The notes: generated by a model from the sequence alone, not told the origin. 30,740 bases of DNA from Fimenecus sp045613685 (GCA_045613685.1 JAZLBL010000030.1:1-30740), one strand, 5' to 3'; counted from the first letter of the stretch, positions 1 to 8,216 are shown. Numbers and translations: made by a program.

Positions 1-34
1 GTTTGTCGAATTGTTTTAATGAAAAGATATTCTC

Positions 35-144
35 GGCTCCCCTTGTCAGGGGAGCTGTCGCGTAGCGACTGAGGGGTAGTCAAAATCCTATCTCTCCCTC
101 CGTCACTCGCTTTGCTCGTGCCAACTCCCTCGTCAGAGGGAGGC
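35..144. repeat. MITE-like palindromic intergenic repeat
   Basis: A GC-richer block stands out from its AT-rich surroundings and folds into several hairpins: GCTCCCC (36-42) with GGGGAGC (49-55), GTCGC (57-61) with GCGAC (65-69), and CTCCCTC (125-131) with GAGGGAG (136-142). The left half and the reverse complement of the right half are alike, so the whole block is one imperfect inverted repeat of about 110 bp. It has no open frame. It resembles the short palindromic repeats scattered through many Clostridia genomes, but only one copy lies in this window, so its repeat nature is inferred from structure and recall. Confidence 0.6.
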
Positions 145-206
145 GAAACAACACTATTAAATCAATTAAACAAATTCAAATTTGTATAATAAATATTCTT
201 TATTAA

Positions 207-235
207 TTGAATTGTTTTGTTGTATATGATATAAT
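207..235 (+). promoter_or_regulatory. Promoter of the GH43 gene
   Basis: TTGAAT (207-212) and TATAAT (230-235) are separated by exactly 17 bp, a vegetative-type promoter. It lies upstream of the GH43 ATG at 273 and rules out translation from the in-frame TTG at 207, because that TTG is part of the -35 box. Confidence 0.75.
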
Positions 236-272
236 AATTGCAAATTCAAATGCACACAGGGAGAATTTGTTT

Positions 273-1220
273 ATGCATTTATTAAAAGTTGACAAATCAC
301 ATTATGTTGGTCAAGCCGACCCTTATATTTTAAAGAGTAACGGAAGATATTATATCTATGTTACAGGGCATGATGCAATTTATGCTTATCATTCAGACAA
401 TCTTTTTGACGGTTGGGAATATTACGGCGTTGTTATGACTGTGCCAAACCACGATTCATTCTGGGCACCAAGTGTTATTGAACTTGATGGCAAGTTTTAT
501 ATGTATAACTCTATTGAAATTTACAACGACACACCTGACAAAGGTGGGCACAGAGGCGCTATGCACGTTTCTGTTGCAGATAATCCCCTTGGACCTTTCA
601 CAGATACAAAACAGATTTTACACCCATTCTCAATCGATTCTCACATAGTTAAGAATGAAGCAGGGCTTTTTCTTTTCTATTCTGCTAATAGATTTGAAGG
701 TGAGAGAATCGGCACTTGCATTTATGTTGACAAAATGCTTGACCCATTCACACCAGCGGGTAATCCTGTTTTAGTTGTTGAGCCAACTCTTGACGAAGAC
801 ATTTATTGTCGCGACCGTTACAAAAAAGGTCAGCATTGGCACACTATTGAAGGTGCTTTCTATTTCAAAGAGGGCGACTGGCATTATCTTATGTATTCAG
901 GCAACTGTTTTGAGCAACCTACATATTATATCGGTTATGCAAGAGCAAAAACTGATGAAACAGACCTTACAAAGATTAAATTTGAGAAATATCCTGATGA
1001 TACTACCTACTACCCTGTGCTTAAAGCAAACGAATTTGAAGAAGGTACAGGCCACCACTCAATGATTAAAGAAGACGGTCAGTGGTATGCGATTTATCAC
1101 GCTCGTGATTATGACGACGGACTTAATGCAAGTGCTTTTGATGCTCGAAATGCAAGAATCTGCAAGTTAAATGTTGAAGACGGAATCATCACAGCAGAAA
1201 GATATAAAGACCATATATAA
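273..1220 (+). CDS. Glycoside hydrolase family 43 (beta-xylosidase / alpha-arabinofuranosidase type)
   Basis: Predicted 315-residue cytoplasmic glycosidase with a five-bladed beta-propeller GH43 fold, cleaving xylan- or arabinan-derived oligosaccharides. The three catalytic acids of the family are visible: Asp16 in QADPYI (general base), Asp122 in SIDSHI (pKa modulator) and Glu193 in TIEGAF (general acid). There is no signal peptide, so the substrate is probably an imported oligosaccharide. The start is set at ATG 273, preceded by AGGGAGAA at a good distance; the reading frame stays open back to a TTG at 207, but that overlaps the promoter. It stands alone, bounded by its own promoter and a terminator. 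No transporter or other sugar gene is beside it, so the exact substrate cannot be read from context. The family call is strong; the activity is not resolved. Confidence 0.88.
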   Translation: MHLLKVDKSHYVGQADPYILKSNGRYYIYVTGHDAIYAYHSDNLFDGWEYYGVVMTVPNHDSFWAPSVIELDGKFYMYNSIEIYNDTPDKGGHRGAMHVSVADNPLGPFTDTKQILHPFSIDSHIVKNEAGLFLFYSANRFEGERIGTCIYVDKMLDPFTPAGNPVLVVEPTLDEDIYCRDRYKKGQHWHTIEGAFYFKEGDWHYLMYSGNCFEQPTYYIGYARAKTDETDLTKIKFEKYPDDTTYYPVLKANEFEEGTGHHSMIKEDGQWYAIYHARDYDDGLNASAFDARNARICKLNVEDGIITAERYKDHI

Positions 1221-1226
1221 AGATAA

Positions 1227-1257
1227 AACCCTCTCAAACGAGAGGGTTGATTTTTTA
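1227..1257. terminator. Bidirectional terminator between GH43 and rubredoxin
   Basis: AACCCTCTC (1227-1235) pairs perfectly with GAGAGGGTT (1240-1248) around an AAAC loop. A T run follows on the plus strand and an A-rich run precedes it, so it can end both convergent transcripts. Confidence 0.85.
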
Positions 1258-1410
1258 TTCTTCTGAAAAATTGTCTTTACTTACGCCACAGAGTGGGCAA
1301 ACAAAATCTTCGGGAAGGTCAGAAAACTTTGTCCCTGCAGGGATACCATTTTCAGGTGAGCCTTTTTCTGGCATATAGACCCAACCACAGATATCGCAAA
1401 CGTATTTCAT
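1255..1410 (-). CDS. Rubredoxin
   Basis: A 51-residue small iron protein. It has the two rubredoxin knuckles that bind one iron: CDICG at residues 5-9 and CPLCG at 38-42 (Cys5, Cys8, Cys38, Cys41), with the typical GWVY and PEDFVCP context. It carries single electrons in the cytoplasm. The start ATG at 1410 is preceded by AGGGGAGGTG, a strong ribosome binding site. It lies 23 bp downstream of the flavodiiron protein gene on the same strand with no terminator between, so it is very probably its co-transcribed electron donor for oxygen or NO reduction. The length matches the family exactly. Confidence 0.95.
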   Translation of the reverse strand: MKYVCDICGWVYMPEKGSPENGIPAGTKFSDLPEDFVCPLCGVSKDNFSEE

Positions 1411-1433
1411 TTTTTCACCTCCCCTGAAGAGAT

Positions 1434-2585
1434 TTAAGAAAGCTCGTCTGCAAGTGCCTTTAACTGTTTTTCACTGTCTTCGCTGAGTGCAGACATTATT
1501 CTAACCGTTGTTTCGGTATATGTTAAGTCTTTGCACTTTTCAAGCATTTTAGTCATAACTTTTGTAGCCGTTGGTGCCCAAGAGCCATTTTCAATAAATC
1601 CGATTGTGCGATTTTTATATCCACGCTCAACTAAGTGATTGATAAACTCACGCATAAATGGAAAAACATCTGAATTATAAGTAGTTGTGGCCAAAACAAT
1701 TTTGCCATATCTGAAAGCATCTTCAACTGCTTCTGCCATATCACAACGTGCAAGGTCATTGACAACAACCTTTGGGCATCCGTTTGCTTTAAGCATTTCT
1801 GTAAGTTTTTCTACAGCTTTCTTTGTGTTGCCATAAACAGATGTATATGCGATTAAAACGCCATCACTCTCAACACCATAGCTTGACCAGATATCGTAGA
1901 GATTAATGTAATAGCCAAGATTTTCAGTAAGTACAGGTCCATGCAAAGGACAAATAATTTCTATATCAAGTGCCTTTGCTTTTTTAAGAAGTGCTTGCAC
2001 CTGTGCGCCATATTTACCCACAATTCCGATATAATATCTTCTTGCTTCACAAGCCCAGTCTTCTTCTATATCAAGTGCACCAAATTTGCCGAAACCATCA
2101 GCAGAAAAAAGCACTTTATCTGTGCTATCATAGGTTACAATAACCTCAGGCCAATGCACCATTGGAGCAGTTACAAAAGTAAGATTATGCTTGCCGAGCG
2201 AAAGAGTATCCCCCTCACCTACTACCACTTGTCTTTCTGCAAAATCTGTTCCAAAAAACTGTTTCATCATTTTAAATGCTGCCGCTGACGCAACGATTTG
2301 TGCGTCAGGATAAGTATTTACAAAATTTTTGATATTTGCAGAATGGTCAGGCTCCATATGTTGAACAATTAAGTAGTCAGGATTTCTGTCGCCTAATGTG
2401 TTTTTAATATTCGCAAGCCATTCTTCTGTGAAATTCACATCAACTGTATCCATAATTGCAATTTTCTCATCAATAATTGCATAAGAGTTATATGCCATAC
2501 CATTTGGCACAATATATTGACCTTCAAACAAGTCGATTTTATGGTCATTTACACCGATGTATTTGATATCATTTGTTATTTTCAT
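1434..2585 (-). CDS. fprA: Flavodiiron protein (A-type flavoprotein; O2/NO reductase)
   Basis: A 383-residue cytoplasmic enzyme that reduces O2 to water (or NO to N2O) at a non-heme diiron site, protecting an anaerobe. The N-terminal metallo-beta-lactamase-like domain (about 1-240) shows the diiron ligands: His76, Glu78, Asp80 and His81 in HMEPDH, His144 in VHWPE, Asp163 in SADGF and His215 in PLHGP. The C-terminal flavodoxin domain (about 242-383) begins with the FMN phosphate loop YTSVYGNT at 247-254. Length is normal for a class A enzyme, without a fused rubredoxin; the separate rubredoxin follows 23 bp downstream. AAAGGAAAA precedes the ATG. Transcribed divergently from the TspO gene. Confidence 0.95.
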   Translation of the reverse strand: MKITNDIKYIGVNDHKIDLFEGQYIVPNGMAYNSYAIIDEKIAIMDTVDVNFTEEWLANIKNTLGDRNPDYLIVQHMEPDHSANIKNFVNTYPDAQIVASAAAFKMMKQFFGTDFAERQVVVGEGDTLSLGKHNLTFVTAPMVHWPEVIVTYDSTDKVLFSADGFGKFGALDIEEDWACEARRYYIGIVGKYGAQVQALLKKAKALDIEIICPLHGPVLTENLGYYINLYDIWSSYGVESDGVLIAYTSVYGNTKKAVEKLTEMLKANGCPKVVVNDLARCDMAEAVEDAFRYGKIVLATTTYNSDVFPFMREFINHLVERGYKNRTIGFIENGSWAPTATKVMTKMLEKCKDLTYTETTVRIMSALSEDSEKQLKALADELS

Positions 2586-2617
2586 TTGCGTTTTCCTTTG
2601 CTTTCTTATTTTTCATT

Positions 2618-2647
2618 ATTTTAACATAATTATACAATAAAAATCAA
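2618..2647 (-). promoter_or_regulatory. Candidate promoter of fprA-rubredoxin
   Basis: On the minus strand, TTGATT (2647-2642) is followed after 18 bp by TAAAAT (2623-2618). An overlapping TATAAT at 2634-2629 has no good -35 box, so the exact start is uncertain. Confidence 0.5.
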
Positions 2648-2696
2648 CTTCTGAATATATGCATTTATTTCCACATAGACTATATGGGGTGATAAT

Positions 2697-3170
2697 ATGG
2701 ACAAAAAGAAACTAAAAACTTATGGATTATTCATTCTGTTCACTGAACTTGTGGGTTTGGTAGCAGGGTTATTCACACAGATGGGTATGAATGCATATAA
2801 ACAGGTTGAAAAGCCTGCACTTACTCCACCCGACATTGTTTTCCCGATTGTGTGGACAATTCTTTATGCACTTATGGGTATCAGTGTCGCAAGAATATGG
2901 ATGTCTTCACCAACCAAAGATAGAAATCACGGACTTATAGTTTGGGGTGCTCAACTCTTTTTCAATTTCTTTTGGAGTCTGATTTTCTTCAATTTGCAAG
3001 CTTATGGTTTTGCATTTATCTGGATTCTCGTTTTGTGGGCTCTTATAATAGCTATGATTTATATTTTTAACAAAACTGACAGATTAGCTGCAATTTTGCA
3101 AATTCCTTATCTAATTTGGGTAACCTTTGCAGCATATCTCAATTTTATGGTTTGGATGCTTAACAGATAG
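2697..3170 (+). CDS. TspO/MBR family membrane protein
   Basis: A 157-residue integral membrane protein of the TspO (tryptophan-rich sensory protein / peripheral benzodiazepine receptor) family, with five predicted helices. Family hallmarks are the loop after helix 1 (KPALTPPDIVFPIVWTILY), the LMGISVARIW segment, and many aromatic residues in the later helices (FFNFFWSLIFF, LNFMVWML). Known members bind tetrapyrroles such as protoporphyrin IX and affect stress responses; no ligand can be read from sequence. GGGGTGA lies 4 nt before the ATG at 2697. The gene is divergent from fprA, which may hint at an oxidative-stress link, but this is only positional. Confidence 0.9.
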   Translation: MDKKKLKTYGLFILFTELVGLVAGLFTQMGMNAYKQVEKPALTPPDIVFPIVWTILYALMGISVARIWMSSPTKDRNHGLIVWGAQLFFNFFWSLIFFNLQAYGFAFIWILVLWALIIAMIYIFNKTDRLAAILQIPYLIWVTFAAYLNFMVWMLNR

Positions 3171-3176
3171 AATATT

Positions 3177-3233
3177 TCCCCTTTTATTTTGAGTGTTGTT
3201 GTGTTACAATACAATTATGAAAGGGGATTTTTT
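3177..3233 (+). promoter_or_regulatory. Hairpin masking the RBS of the MFS gene (attenuator-like)
   Basis: TCCCCTTT (3177-3184) is fully complementary to AAAGGGGA (3220-3227), which contains the ribosome binding site of the next gene. Six T residues follow before the ATG. A transcript arriving from the TspO gene could form a stem that hides the binding site or ends transcription. The loop is about 35 nt, so stability is uncertain. Confidence 0.4.
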
Positions 3234-4667
3234 ATGAGTAAAGTTTTAACTCCTGAACAAATCAGAAAAAAAGAGTTGCGCAAGGCAAAAGAATTAGCAT
3301 ATTGGGAAAAGCAAAAAGCAAGACCAAAAGGTAATACATATTTTTGGTATCTAGTGCTCATCATCGCTCTTATCTATGCAGTTGACGAAATTGCATCACA
3401 AATCAACTCACTTATGCAAACCGAAATTGCTAATGAGTTTTTCAAAAGTGAAAGTGCAGTTACAATTCTCAATCTTTTGAATGTTGTGGCAATACCATTT
3501 CAGATTATAGGCATTCTTTACAGACCACTTGCTGACCGTTTTGGTAGAAAAACATTCCTTGTTATAAACACATTTGGTATGGCACTTGCATTGTTTGTAA
3601 TTTTCCTTTCAGGCAATGTTATAATGTATTTCGTTGGCGCTTGCATGATTCTTTTCTTTGTGCCCCACGATATGCATGTTGTGTACATTATGGAAACCGC
3701 ACCTGCAAAGAGTCGTGCAATTACATATTCAGTTGTTAAATTCTTTGCTAATATGGCAGTTATGCTTGTGCCTTTCCTTCGCAACTGGTTAATGGAATCT
3801 GCGGGTCAATGGCGCAGAGTATATATGATTCCTGCAATTGTCGGTATTATTGTTTCTCTCATTGCTCTTCTCTGTGCAAGAGAAACTGACGCCTTTATTG
3901 ATTCACGAATTCGTTATCTCAGTATGACAGAAGCAGAATTGCAAGCAGAAGAAGCAAAGAAAAAGGCGCAGGATTCACAGGGCGGACTTATCGATGCACT
4001 TAAATTTGGTTTTAGCCATAAGCAACTTCGTTGGGTGTTTATTTGCTTTGCCCTTGCAGGTATCGGTGTTGTTGGTAGTATGAACTACCAAGCAATTCTC
4101 ACTCACGGCTATGCTCAAAGCATTTATGGCGCTAATACAAAAGAATTTTTGGACCTTGTAAGTGTTAAAGAAGTTAGTCAGGCACTTACGCTCTACCCTA
4201 TCGGTATGGCACTTTCACAGGTAATTATGGGCTTTATCTCTGATAAAAAAGGTAGAAAAGCCGCTGCGATTACCGTTGCTGCAAACTGTGTTGCTTGTTT
4301 TGTTGCCTTTACACTTGGCGCAAAACTAAATCTTAACCCATATTTCGTTGGATTCTTCTGTGGCGCATTCGTTGGTAGTTATTATTCAACAAACGATGTG
4401 CTTATTATGATGGCAAGTGAATCTGCACCGACTAATCTTCGTTCATCTGCAACTTCGGCACAAACAGTTGTGGGATTTGCTGGATATGCCATCGGTTTCA
4501 TAACAAACACTATTTTCGCCCTTATCTTTGGTGACGGTGTAATTGGTACAGTTGCTCTTTGTCTTCTTGTTCCAAGCTTCATTATCACTCTTATTGCCCT
4601 CATCAAGAAAACTCACGATACAAAGGGTATTGACCTTGAAACTGTTACAGGCACCGAATGGGATTGA
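3234..4667 (+). CDS. MFS transporter, sugar-porter-like
   Basis: A 477-residue twelve-helix major facilitator superfamily permease. The family motif between helices 2 and 3 is at 97-106 (RPLADRFGRK), and its counterpart between helices 8 and 9 is at 333-342 (GFISDKKGRK). A charged cytoplasmic tail of about 34 residues precedes helix 1, and a charged loop (about 217-265) separates the two six-helix halves. I chose ATG 3234 because AAAGGGG precedes it; a longer in-frame start at 3189 lacks a binding site. The substrate is not recognisable. It follows tspO by 63 bp on the same strand and ends with a strong terminator. Confidence 0.85.
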   Translation: MSKVLTPEQIRKKELRKAKELAYWEKQKARPKGNTYFWYLVLIIALIYAVDEIASQINSLMQTEIANEFFKSESAVTILNLLNVVAIPFQIIGILYRPLADRFGRKTFLVINTFGMALALFVIFLSGNVIMYFVGACMILFFVPHDMHVVYIMETAPAKSRAITYSVVKFFANMAVMLVPFLRNWLMESAGQWRRVYMIPAIVGIIVSLIALLCARETDAFIDSRIRYLSMTEAELQAEEAKKKAQDSQGGLIDALKFGFSHKQLRWVFICFALAGIGVVGSMNYQAILTHGYAQSIYGANTKEFLDLVSVKEVSQALTLYPIGMALSQVIMGFISDKKGRKAAAITVAANCVACFVAFTLGAKLNLNPYFVGFFCGAFVGSYYSTNDVLIMMASESAPTNLRSSATSAQTVVGFAGYAIGFITNTIFALIFGDGVIGTVALCLLVPSFIITLIALIKKTHDTKGIDLETVTGTEWD

Positions 4668-4692
4668 CAAAAAACTTAATAAAACATATAAT
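4664..4692 (+). promoter_or_regulatory. Consensus promoter of the YczE-like gene, overlapping the MFS stop codon
   Basis: TTGACA (4664-4669), a 17-bp spacer and TATAAT (4687-4692) form a perfect consensus promoter. The -35 box contains the TGA stop of the MFS gene (4665-4667), and the expected start site falls in the first arm of the following terminator. Confidence 0.8.
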
Positions 4693-4694
4693 TA

Positions 4695-4724
4695 AACCTG
4701 CTGGTTTTCAGCAGGTTTTTTATT
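4695..4724 (+). terminator. Terminator of the MFS gene
   Basis: AACCTGCTG (4695-4703) pairs with CAGCAGGTT (4709-4717), followed by a T run. Transcripts starting from the promoter at 4664-4692 would lack part of the first arm and so could escape termination. Confidence 0.85.
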
Positions 4725-4739
4725 TGAAAAGGATTCATC

Positions 4740-5435
4740 ATGAAAAAGAAAATTACACTTTATAGCGAATTCGTTTATGTTTTTGCAATTTTAATTTTAT
4801 CGTTTTCTGTGGCAATGGTTTCTGCTGCTGATTTAGGACTTTCAATGATTGTAGCCCCCGCTTACATACTCAGTCAGAAACTACAATTTTTGACCTTTGG
4901 ACAAAGTGAATATGTCGTTCAAGCAATACTTTTTATTGTATTCTGCATATTGCTTAAAAGAGTTAAACTGATTTATTTTGCATCATTTTTAAACTGTATC
5001 GTTTATGGCGCAGTACTTGATATGTGGCGTGTGATTATTCCTATGTTCAACCCATCATTAACAGAGCCAGGCAGTATGAGTATGCCAATCCGTATCACAT
5101 TTTTTGTGGCAAGTGCGCTGATTACGGCTTTTTCAATCGCTTTGTTCTTCAGAGTTTATCTTTATCCACAAGTTTATGATTTCTTTGTTAAAGGAATTAC
5201 TGAACATTTCAAATTAAATCAAACAAAATTCAAAACGGCGTTTGATTTGTCTTGCCTTGCAGTTTCTGTGATTATGACGCTCATTTTCTTCAAAGGCTTT
5301 GTTGGAATCGGCGTTGGCACAATAATTTTAGCAGTTGTTAATGGCAGTTTAATTGGTGGATGTGGTAAAATAATTGATAAGTTTTTTGTTATTAAACCAC
5401 TCTTTCCAAAACTTGCAAAAAAGTTTGAATTATAA
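4740..5435 (+). CDS. YczE/YitT-like integral membrane protein (DUF6198 type)
   Basis: A 231-residue protein with about five to six hydrophobic helices and short loops, resembling the YczE/YyaS/YitT group of Firmicutes membrane proteins. The features fitting that group are an N-terminal helix running into SAADLGLSMIVAPAYILS and a glycine-rich C-terminal helix GIGVGTIILAVVNGSLIGGC. No biochemical function is established for this family and none is claimed here. AAAGGA precedes the ATG at 4740. It has its own consensus promoter and a terminator shared with the convergent galT. Confidence 0.7.
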   Translation: MKKKITLYSEFVYVFAILILSFSVAMVSAADLGLSMIVAPAYILSQKLQFLTFGQSEYVVQAILFIVFCILLKRVKLIYFASFLNCIVYGAVLDMWRVIIPMFNPSLTEPGSMSMPIRITFFVASALITAFSIALFFRVYLYPQVYDFFVKGITEHFKLNQTKFKTAFDLSCLAVSVIMTLIFFKGFVGIGVGTIILAVVNGSLIGGCGKIIDKFFVIKPLFPKLAKKFEL

Positions 5436-5436
5436 A

Positions 5437-5470
5437 ACAAAGCACCTACCGAAGTAGGTGCTTTTCTTTT
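5437..5470. terminator. Bidirectional terminator between the YczE-like gene and galT
   Basis: AAGCACCTAC (5440-5449) pairs perfectly with GTAGGTGCTT (5454-5463) around CGAA. T-rich sequence follows on both strands, as suits the convergent genes on either side. Confidence 0.88.
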
Positions 5471-6965
5471 ATTTTACGCTTGCGATAAATTTCTTAAACT
5501 GTGCTTTGCCTTCTTCTGTTCTGTCAAATACGCCACATTGACCAAGAATTGCAGTGAATACAAGTCCGATTTCGTCGCGAAGAATTTCATCGCAGTTTTC
5601 TGCGTTGATATCACTGTATTTTGCTTTAATTTTCTCTGTCCAATCTGCATGTTTTGCAATTCTTTCATCTGCTTTGATGTCCTTGTTTTCGAGAATTGCA
5701 TCTTTTAAAAGTGCCATTTCTGTTTTAAGACGAGATGGAAGCACCGCAAGACCCATAACTTCAATAAGACCGATATTTTCTTTTTTGATATTATGATATT
5801 CAGGGTGTGGATGATAGAAACCATCGGGATATTCTTCGGTTGTGATATTGTTGCGAAGAACAAGGTCGATTTCATATTTGCCATCTTTGAAGCGTGCGAT
5901 TGGTGTGATTGTGTTATGTATTTCACCATCTGTGAGTGCATAGATAAATGCGTCTTCATCAGTATAATCACGCCATGTTGCAAGAATCTTGCCTGCCAAC
6001 TGGCAAATTCTGTCAGTATCATCACCACGTAAACGAATAACGCTCATTGGCCATTTAACGATGCCTGCTTTGATGTCAGAATAGCCTTCAAAAGTGATTT
6101 CATCTTCAATAGGTGCAGTTTCCATAGCGAATGTATAACTACCACCCTGGAAGTGCTCATGAGTGAGAATTGAGCCGCCTGCGATTGGCAAATCCGAGTT
6201 TGAGCCAATAAAATAATGCGGGAACTTTTTAACAAAATCAAAAAGTCTTCTGAATTTCTTTTCTGATATTTTCATTGGAGTGTGTGCATCATCAAACACA
6301 ATGCAGTGTTCATTATAATAAACATAAGGTGAATACTGCATAAACGCATCAACACCGTCAAGGCAAATTGGAATAATTCTGTGATTCTGTCTTGCAGGAT
6401 GATTCACACGGCCTGCATAGCCCTCATTTTCTTTACAGAGCATACAAGTTGGATATGAGCTTTGCTCCATTTTAGTAGCCGCTGCAATAGCTTTTGGGTC
6501 TTTTTCAGGTTTTGCAAGGTTAATTGTAATATCAATGTCCCCGAACTCTGTTTTTGTTATCCATTTAACATCATTCTTGATTCTATATTCACGGATATAG
6601 TCAGATTTCTTTGAGAGATTATAATAATAATCTGTTGCATCTTTTGGTGAAATCTCATATTTCTCTTTGAATGCTTTGATTACTTCAGATGGTCTCGGTG
6701 TGAGCACACCCATAATTTTTGTGTCAAACAAATCTTTATAAACGATTGAGTCTTCACAAAGGCCCTTTTCAACTGCATAGTCAAGAATCACCTTAAGAAT
6801 TTCTTCAAGGTCTGCATCTGCATTTGCTTGTGATTCTGCATCAATGCCGTCTAAACTGAGAATTTCAAGCACACGGTTTGTTGCCCAGATTTTGTCTTCA
6901 TTTTCAATTAAGTTTTCTCTCACGCCATATTCAACAAGAGATTTTATTGCTTCATAGATATTCAT
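5469..6965 (-). CDS. galT: Galactose-1-phosphate uridylyltransferase, Firmicutes type
   Basis: A 498-residue cytoplasmic enzyme of the Leloir pathway, moving UMP between UDP-glucose and galactose-1-phosphate. Length and sequence fit the long Firmicutes class (about 490 residues), not the roughly 350-residue E. coli class. The active-site histidine motif is HEHFQ at 269-273 (nucleophile expected at His271), the variant usual in this class. A possible metal pair is YPTCMLC with Cys174 and Cys177. The start is ATG 6965, with TAGGGGGTA upstream; the frame extends to a TTG at 7022, but that lies in the -35 box. No galK or galE is in the window, so the rest of the pathway must be elsewhere. Confidence 0.92.
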   Translation of the reverse strand: MNIYEAIKSLVEYGVRENLIENEDKIWATNRVLEILSLDGIDAESQANADADLEEILKVILDYAVEKGLCEDSIVYKDLFDTKIMGVLTPRPSEVIKAFKEKYEISPKDATDYYYNLSKKSDYIREYRIKNDVKWITKTEFGDIDITINLAKPEKDPKAIAAATKMEQSSYPTCMLCKENEGYAGRVNHPARQNHRIIPICLDGVDAFMQYSPYVYYNEHCIVFDDAHTPMKISEKKFRRLFDFVKKFPHYFIGSNSDLPIAGGSILTHEHFQGGSYTFAMETAPIEDEITFEGYSDIKAGIVKWPMSVIRLRGDDTDRICQLAGKILATWRDYTDEDAFIYALTDGEIHNTITPIARFKDGKYEIDLVLRNNITTEEYPDGFYHPHPEYHNIKKENIGLIEVMGLAVLPSRLKTEMALLKDAILENKDIKADERIAKHADWTEKIKAKYSDINAENCDEILRDEIGLVFTAILGQCGVFDRTEEGKAQFKKFIASVK

Positions 6966-6993
6966 TGCAATACCCCCTAATTCGTCTAATAAT

Positions 6994-7022
6994 ATTATAA
7001 AGATTTTTTTGCAATATTTCAA
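6994..7022 (-). promoter_or_regulatory. Promoter of galT
   Basis: On the minus strand, TTGAAA (7022-7017), 17 bp, then TATAAT (6999-6994). It sits just past the apbE terminator and about 30 bp before the galT start. Confidence 0.8.
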
Positions 7023-7068
7023 TAGAAAAAATAATAAAAAGGACAGAGTTTTTAGTTCTGTCCTTTTT
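7022..7068 (-). terminator. Terminator of apbE, overlapping its coding end
   Basis: On the minus strand AAAAAGGACAGA (within the last codons of apbE, 7068-7057 region) pairs with TCTGTCCTTTTT (7047-7036), followed by a T-rich run. The apbE stop codon (7054-7052) lies in the loop. Confidence 0.8.
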
Positions 7069-8137
7069 CTGCTTCATAATCGAACGTATAATTTTTAAAT
7101 CCGTCTGAATAAACTTGTTCGCCGTCGTTCATAACCCACATTGCTTCAACATTTTCTGTTGCATCAACGAGCTTTTTGCCGTCTTCATAATCCATAATGA
7201 ACAAAGCTGTTGACATTGCATCACCAAGACCAGAATCATTTGTGAGAATTGATACTGAACGATATTTTGTGCCAGGCATAAGTGTTTCAGGGTCAATGAT
7301 ATGATGATAATTTTCACCATTCACAACATAGAATCTTTGATAAGAGCCACTTGTTACAACTGACTCACCTGCTATTTTGAGATATTCAATATATGGCTTT
7401 TCTTTATTATCCGTGTCAGGATTTTCAATGCCGACTTTCCACTTGTCGCCATCAGCCATACCGATTGTACGCACATTTCCACCCACATTGAGAATATAAC
7501 CTGTTATTCCCTTTGATTCAAGATGTTTTGCAATTTGTTCAACGGCATATCCTTTTGCGATAGCACCTACATCAAGACTCATTTGGGGGTCTGCAAGGAA
7601 TACTGTATTGTCTTCTTGGTCAATAATCAAATCATTGATATTTGTATGCTTTGATGCCTCTTTGAGTTTTTCCATTGGTGGCAATTTTGCATTAACAGGG
7701 TCGTCTAAACCGTCGTTGCGATAAATATGCCAGATTTTAAGCACACTACCCATTGCAATATTCACATTACCATTAGTTTTTTGATACATATCTTTTGCAA
7801 ACAAGAGCATATCAATAATTTTTTTGTCAACTGTAACCACATTGTGCTTTCCATCAGTTACATCATTGATTGTAACAAGGTTGTTGAGCCCTTCATAACG
7901 ATTATATATAGTAAAAAGTCGGTGATATTCATTAAGCAAAGTTTTGATTTCTTCACAAGTCGCATCAAAATCTTCTTTTGTTTTTTCATAGCCTATAATT
8001 GTTGTTGCTGTGTCGAAATAGTCGAAATAATAATTGCTGAATTTTGTAAGTTCTGATTTTTTCTCACAACCTACCAAAGCCACCATCTGCACAAAAATAA
8101 TTGCTACAATTAAAAGCATTGAAACTACTTTTTTCAT
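7052..8137 (-). CDS. apbE: FAD:protein FMN transferase (ApbE), lipoprotein
   Basis: A 361-residue extracytoplasmic lipoprotein that uses FAD to attach FMN covalently to Ser/Thr of target proteins such as RnfG and RnfD. The N-terminal signal peptide ends in the lipobox LVGC (Cys24). Family motifs are DVGAIAKGYAVEQI at 189-202, LNVGGNVRTIG at 216-226, HHIIDPETLMPG at 278-289 and the metal-site loop GDAMSTALF at 305-313. ATG 8137 follows GGTGGTGG and gives a clean signal peptide. The neighbours in the same direction are a tandem-domain lipoprotein and the rnf operon, its likely substrates. It is a separate unit, with terminators on both sides. Confidence 0.93.
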   Translation of the reverse strand: MKKVVSMLLIVAIIFVQMVALVGCEKKSELTKFSNYYFDYFDTATTIIGYEKTKEDFDATCEEIKTLLNEYHRLFTIYNRYEGLNNLVTINDVTDGKHNVVTVDKKIIDMLLFAKDMYQKTNGNVNIAMGSVLKIWHIYRNDGLDDPVNAKLPPMEKLKEASKHTNINDLIIDQEDNTVFLADPQMSLDVGAIAKGYAVEQIAKHLESKGITGYILNVGGNVRTIGMADGDKWKVGIENPDTDNKEKPYIEYLKIAGESVVTSGSYQRFYVVNGENYHHIIDPETLMPGTKYRSVSILTNDSGLGDAMSTALFIMDYEDGKKLVDATENVEAMWVMNDGEQVYSDGFKNYTFDYEAEKGQN

Positions 8138-8183
8138 TTTTCCACCACCGATAATATAGTCTGTAAAAACAAGCAAAATAAAA

Positions 8184-8201
8184 CTTAATTTGAAAACTAA
8201 G
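8184..8201. repeat. Small inverted repeat upstream of apbE
   Basis: Plus-strand CTTAATTT (8184-8191 region) faces AAAACTAAG with arms matching at 7 of 8 positions, in the 136-bp gap between the lipoprotein and apbE. It could be an operator or part of the apbE promoter region; I see no clear -35/-10 pair for apbE here. Confidence 0.35.
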
Positions 8202-8216
8202 CTTTATTTCAATCAT

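Noticed and set aside
207..272. A 22-residue N-terminal extension of the GH43 protein from a TTG at 207
   Set aside because: The TTG is inside the -35 box of a good promoter and lacks a ribosome binding site; ATG 273 has one.
8138..8216. An FMN riboswitch upstream of apbE
   Set aside because: The gap is too short and lacks the conserved RFN element core; no riboswitch was recognised anywhere in the window.
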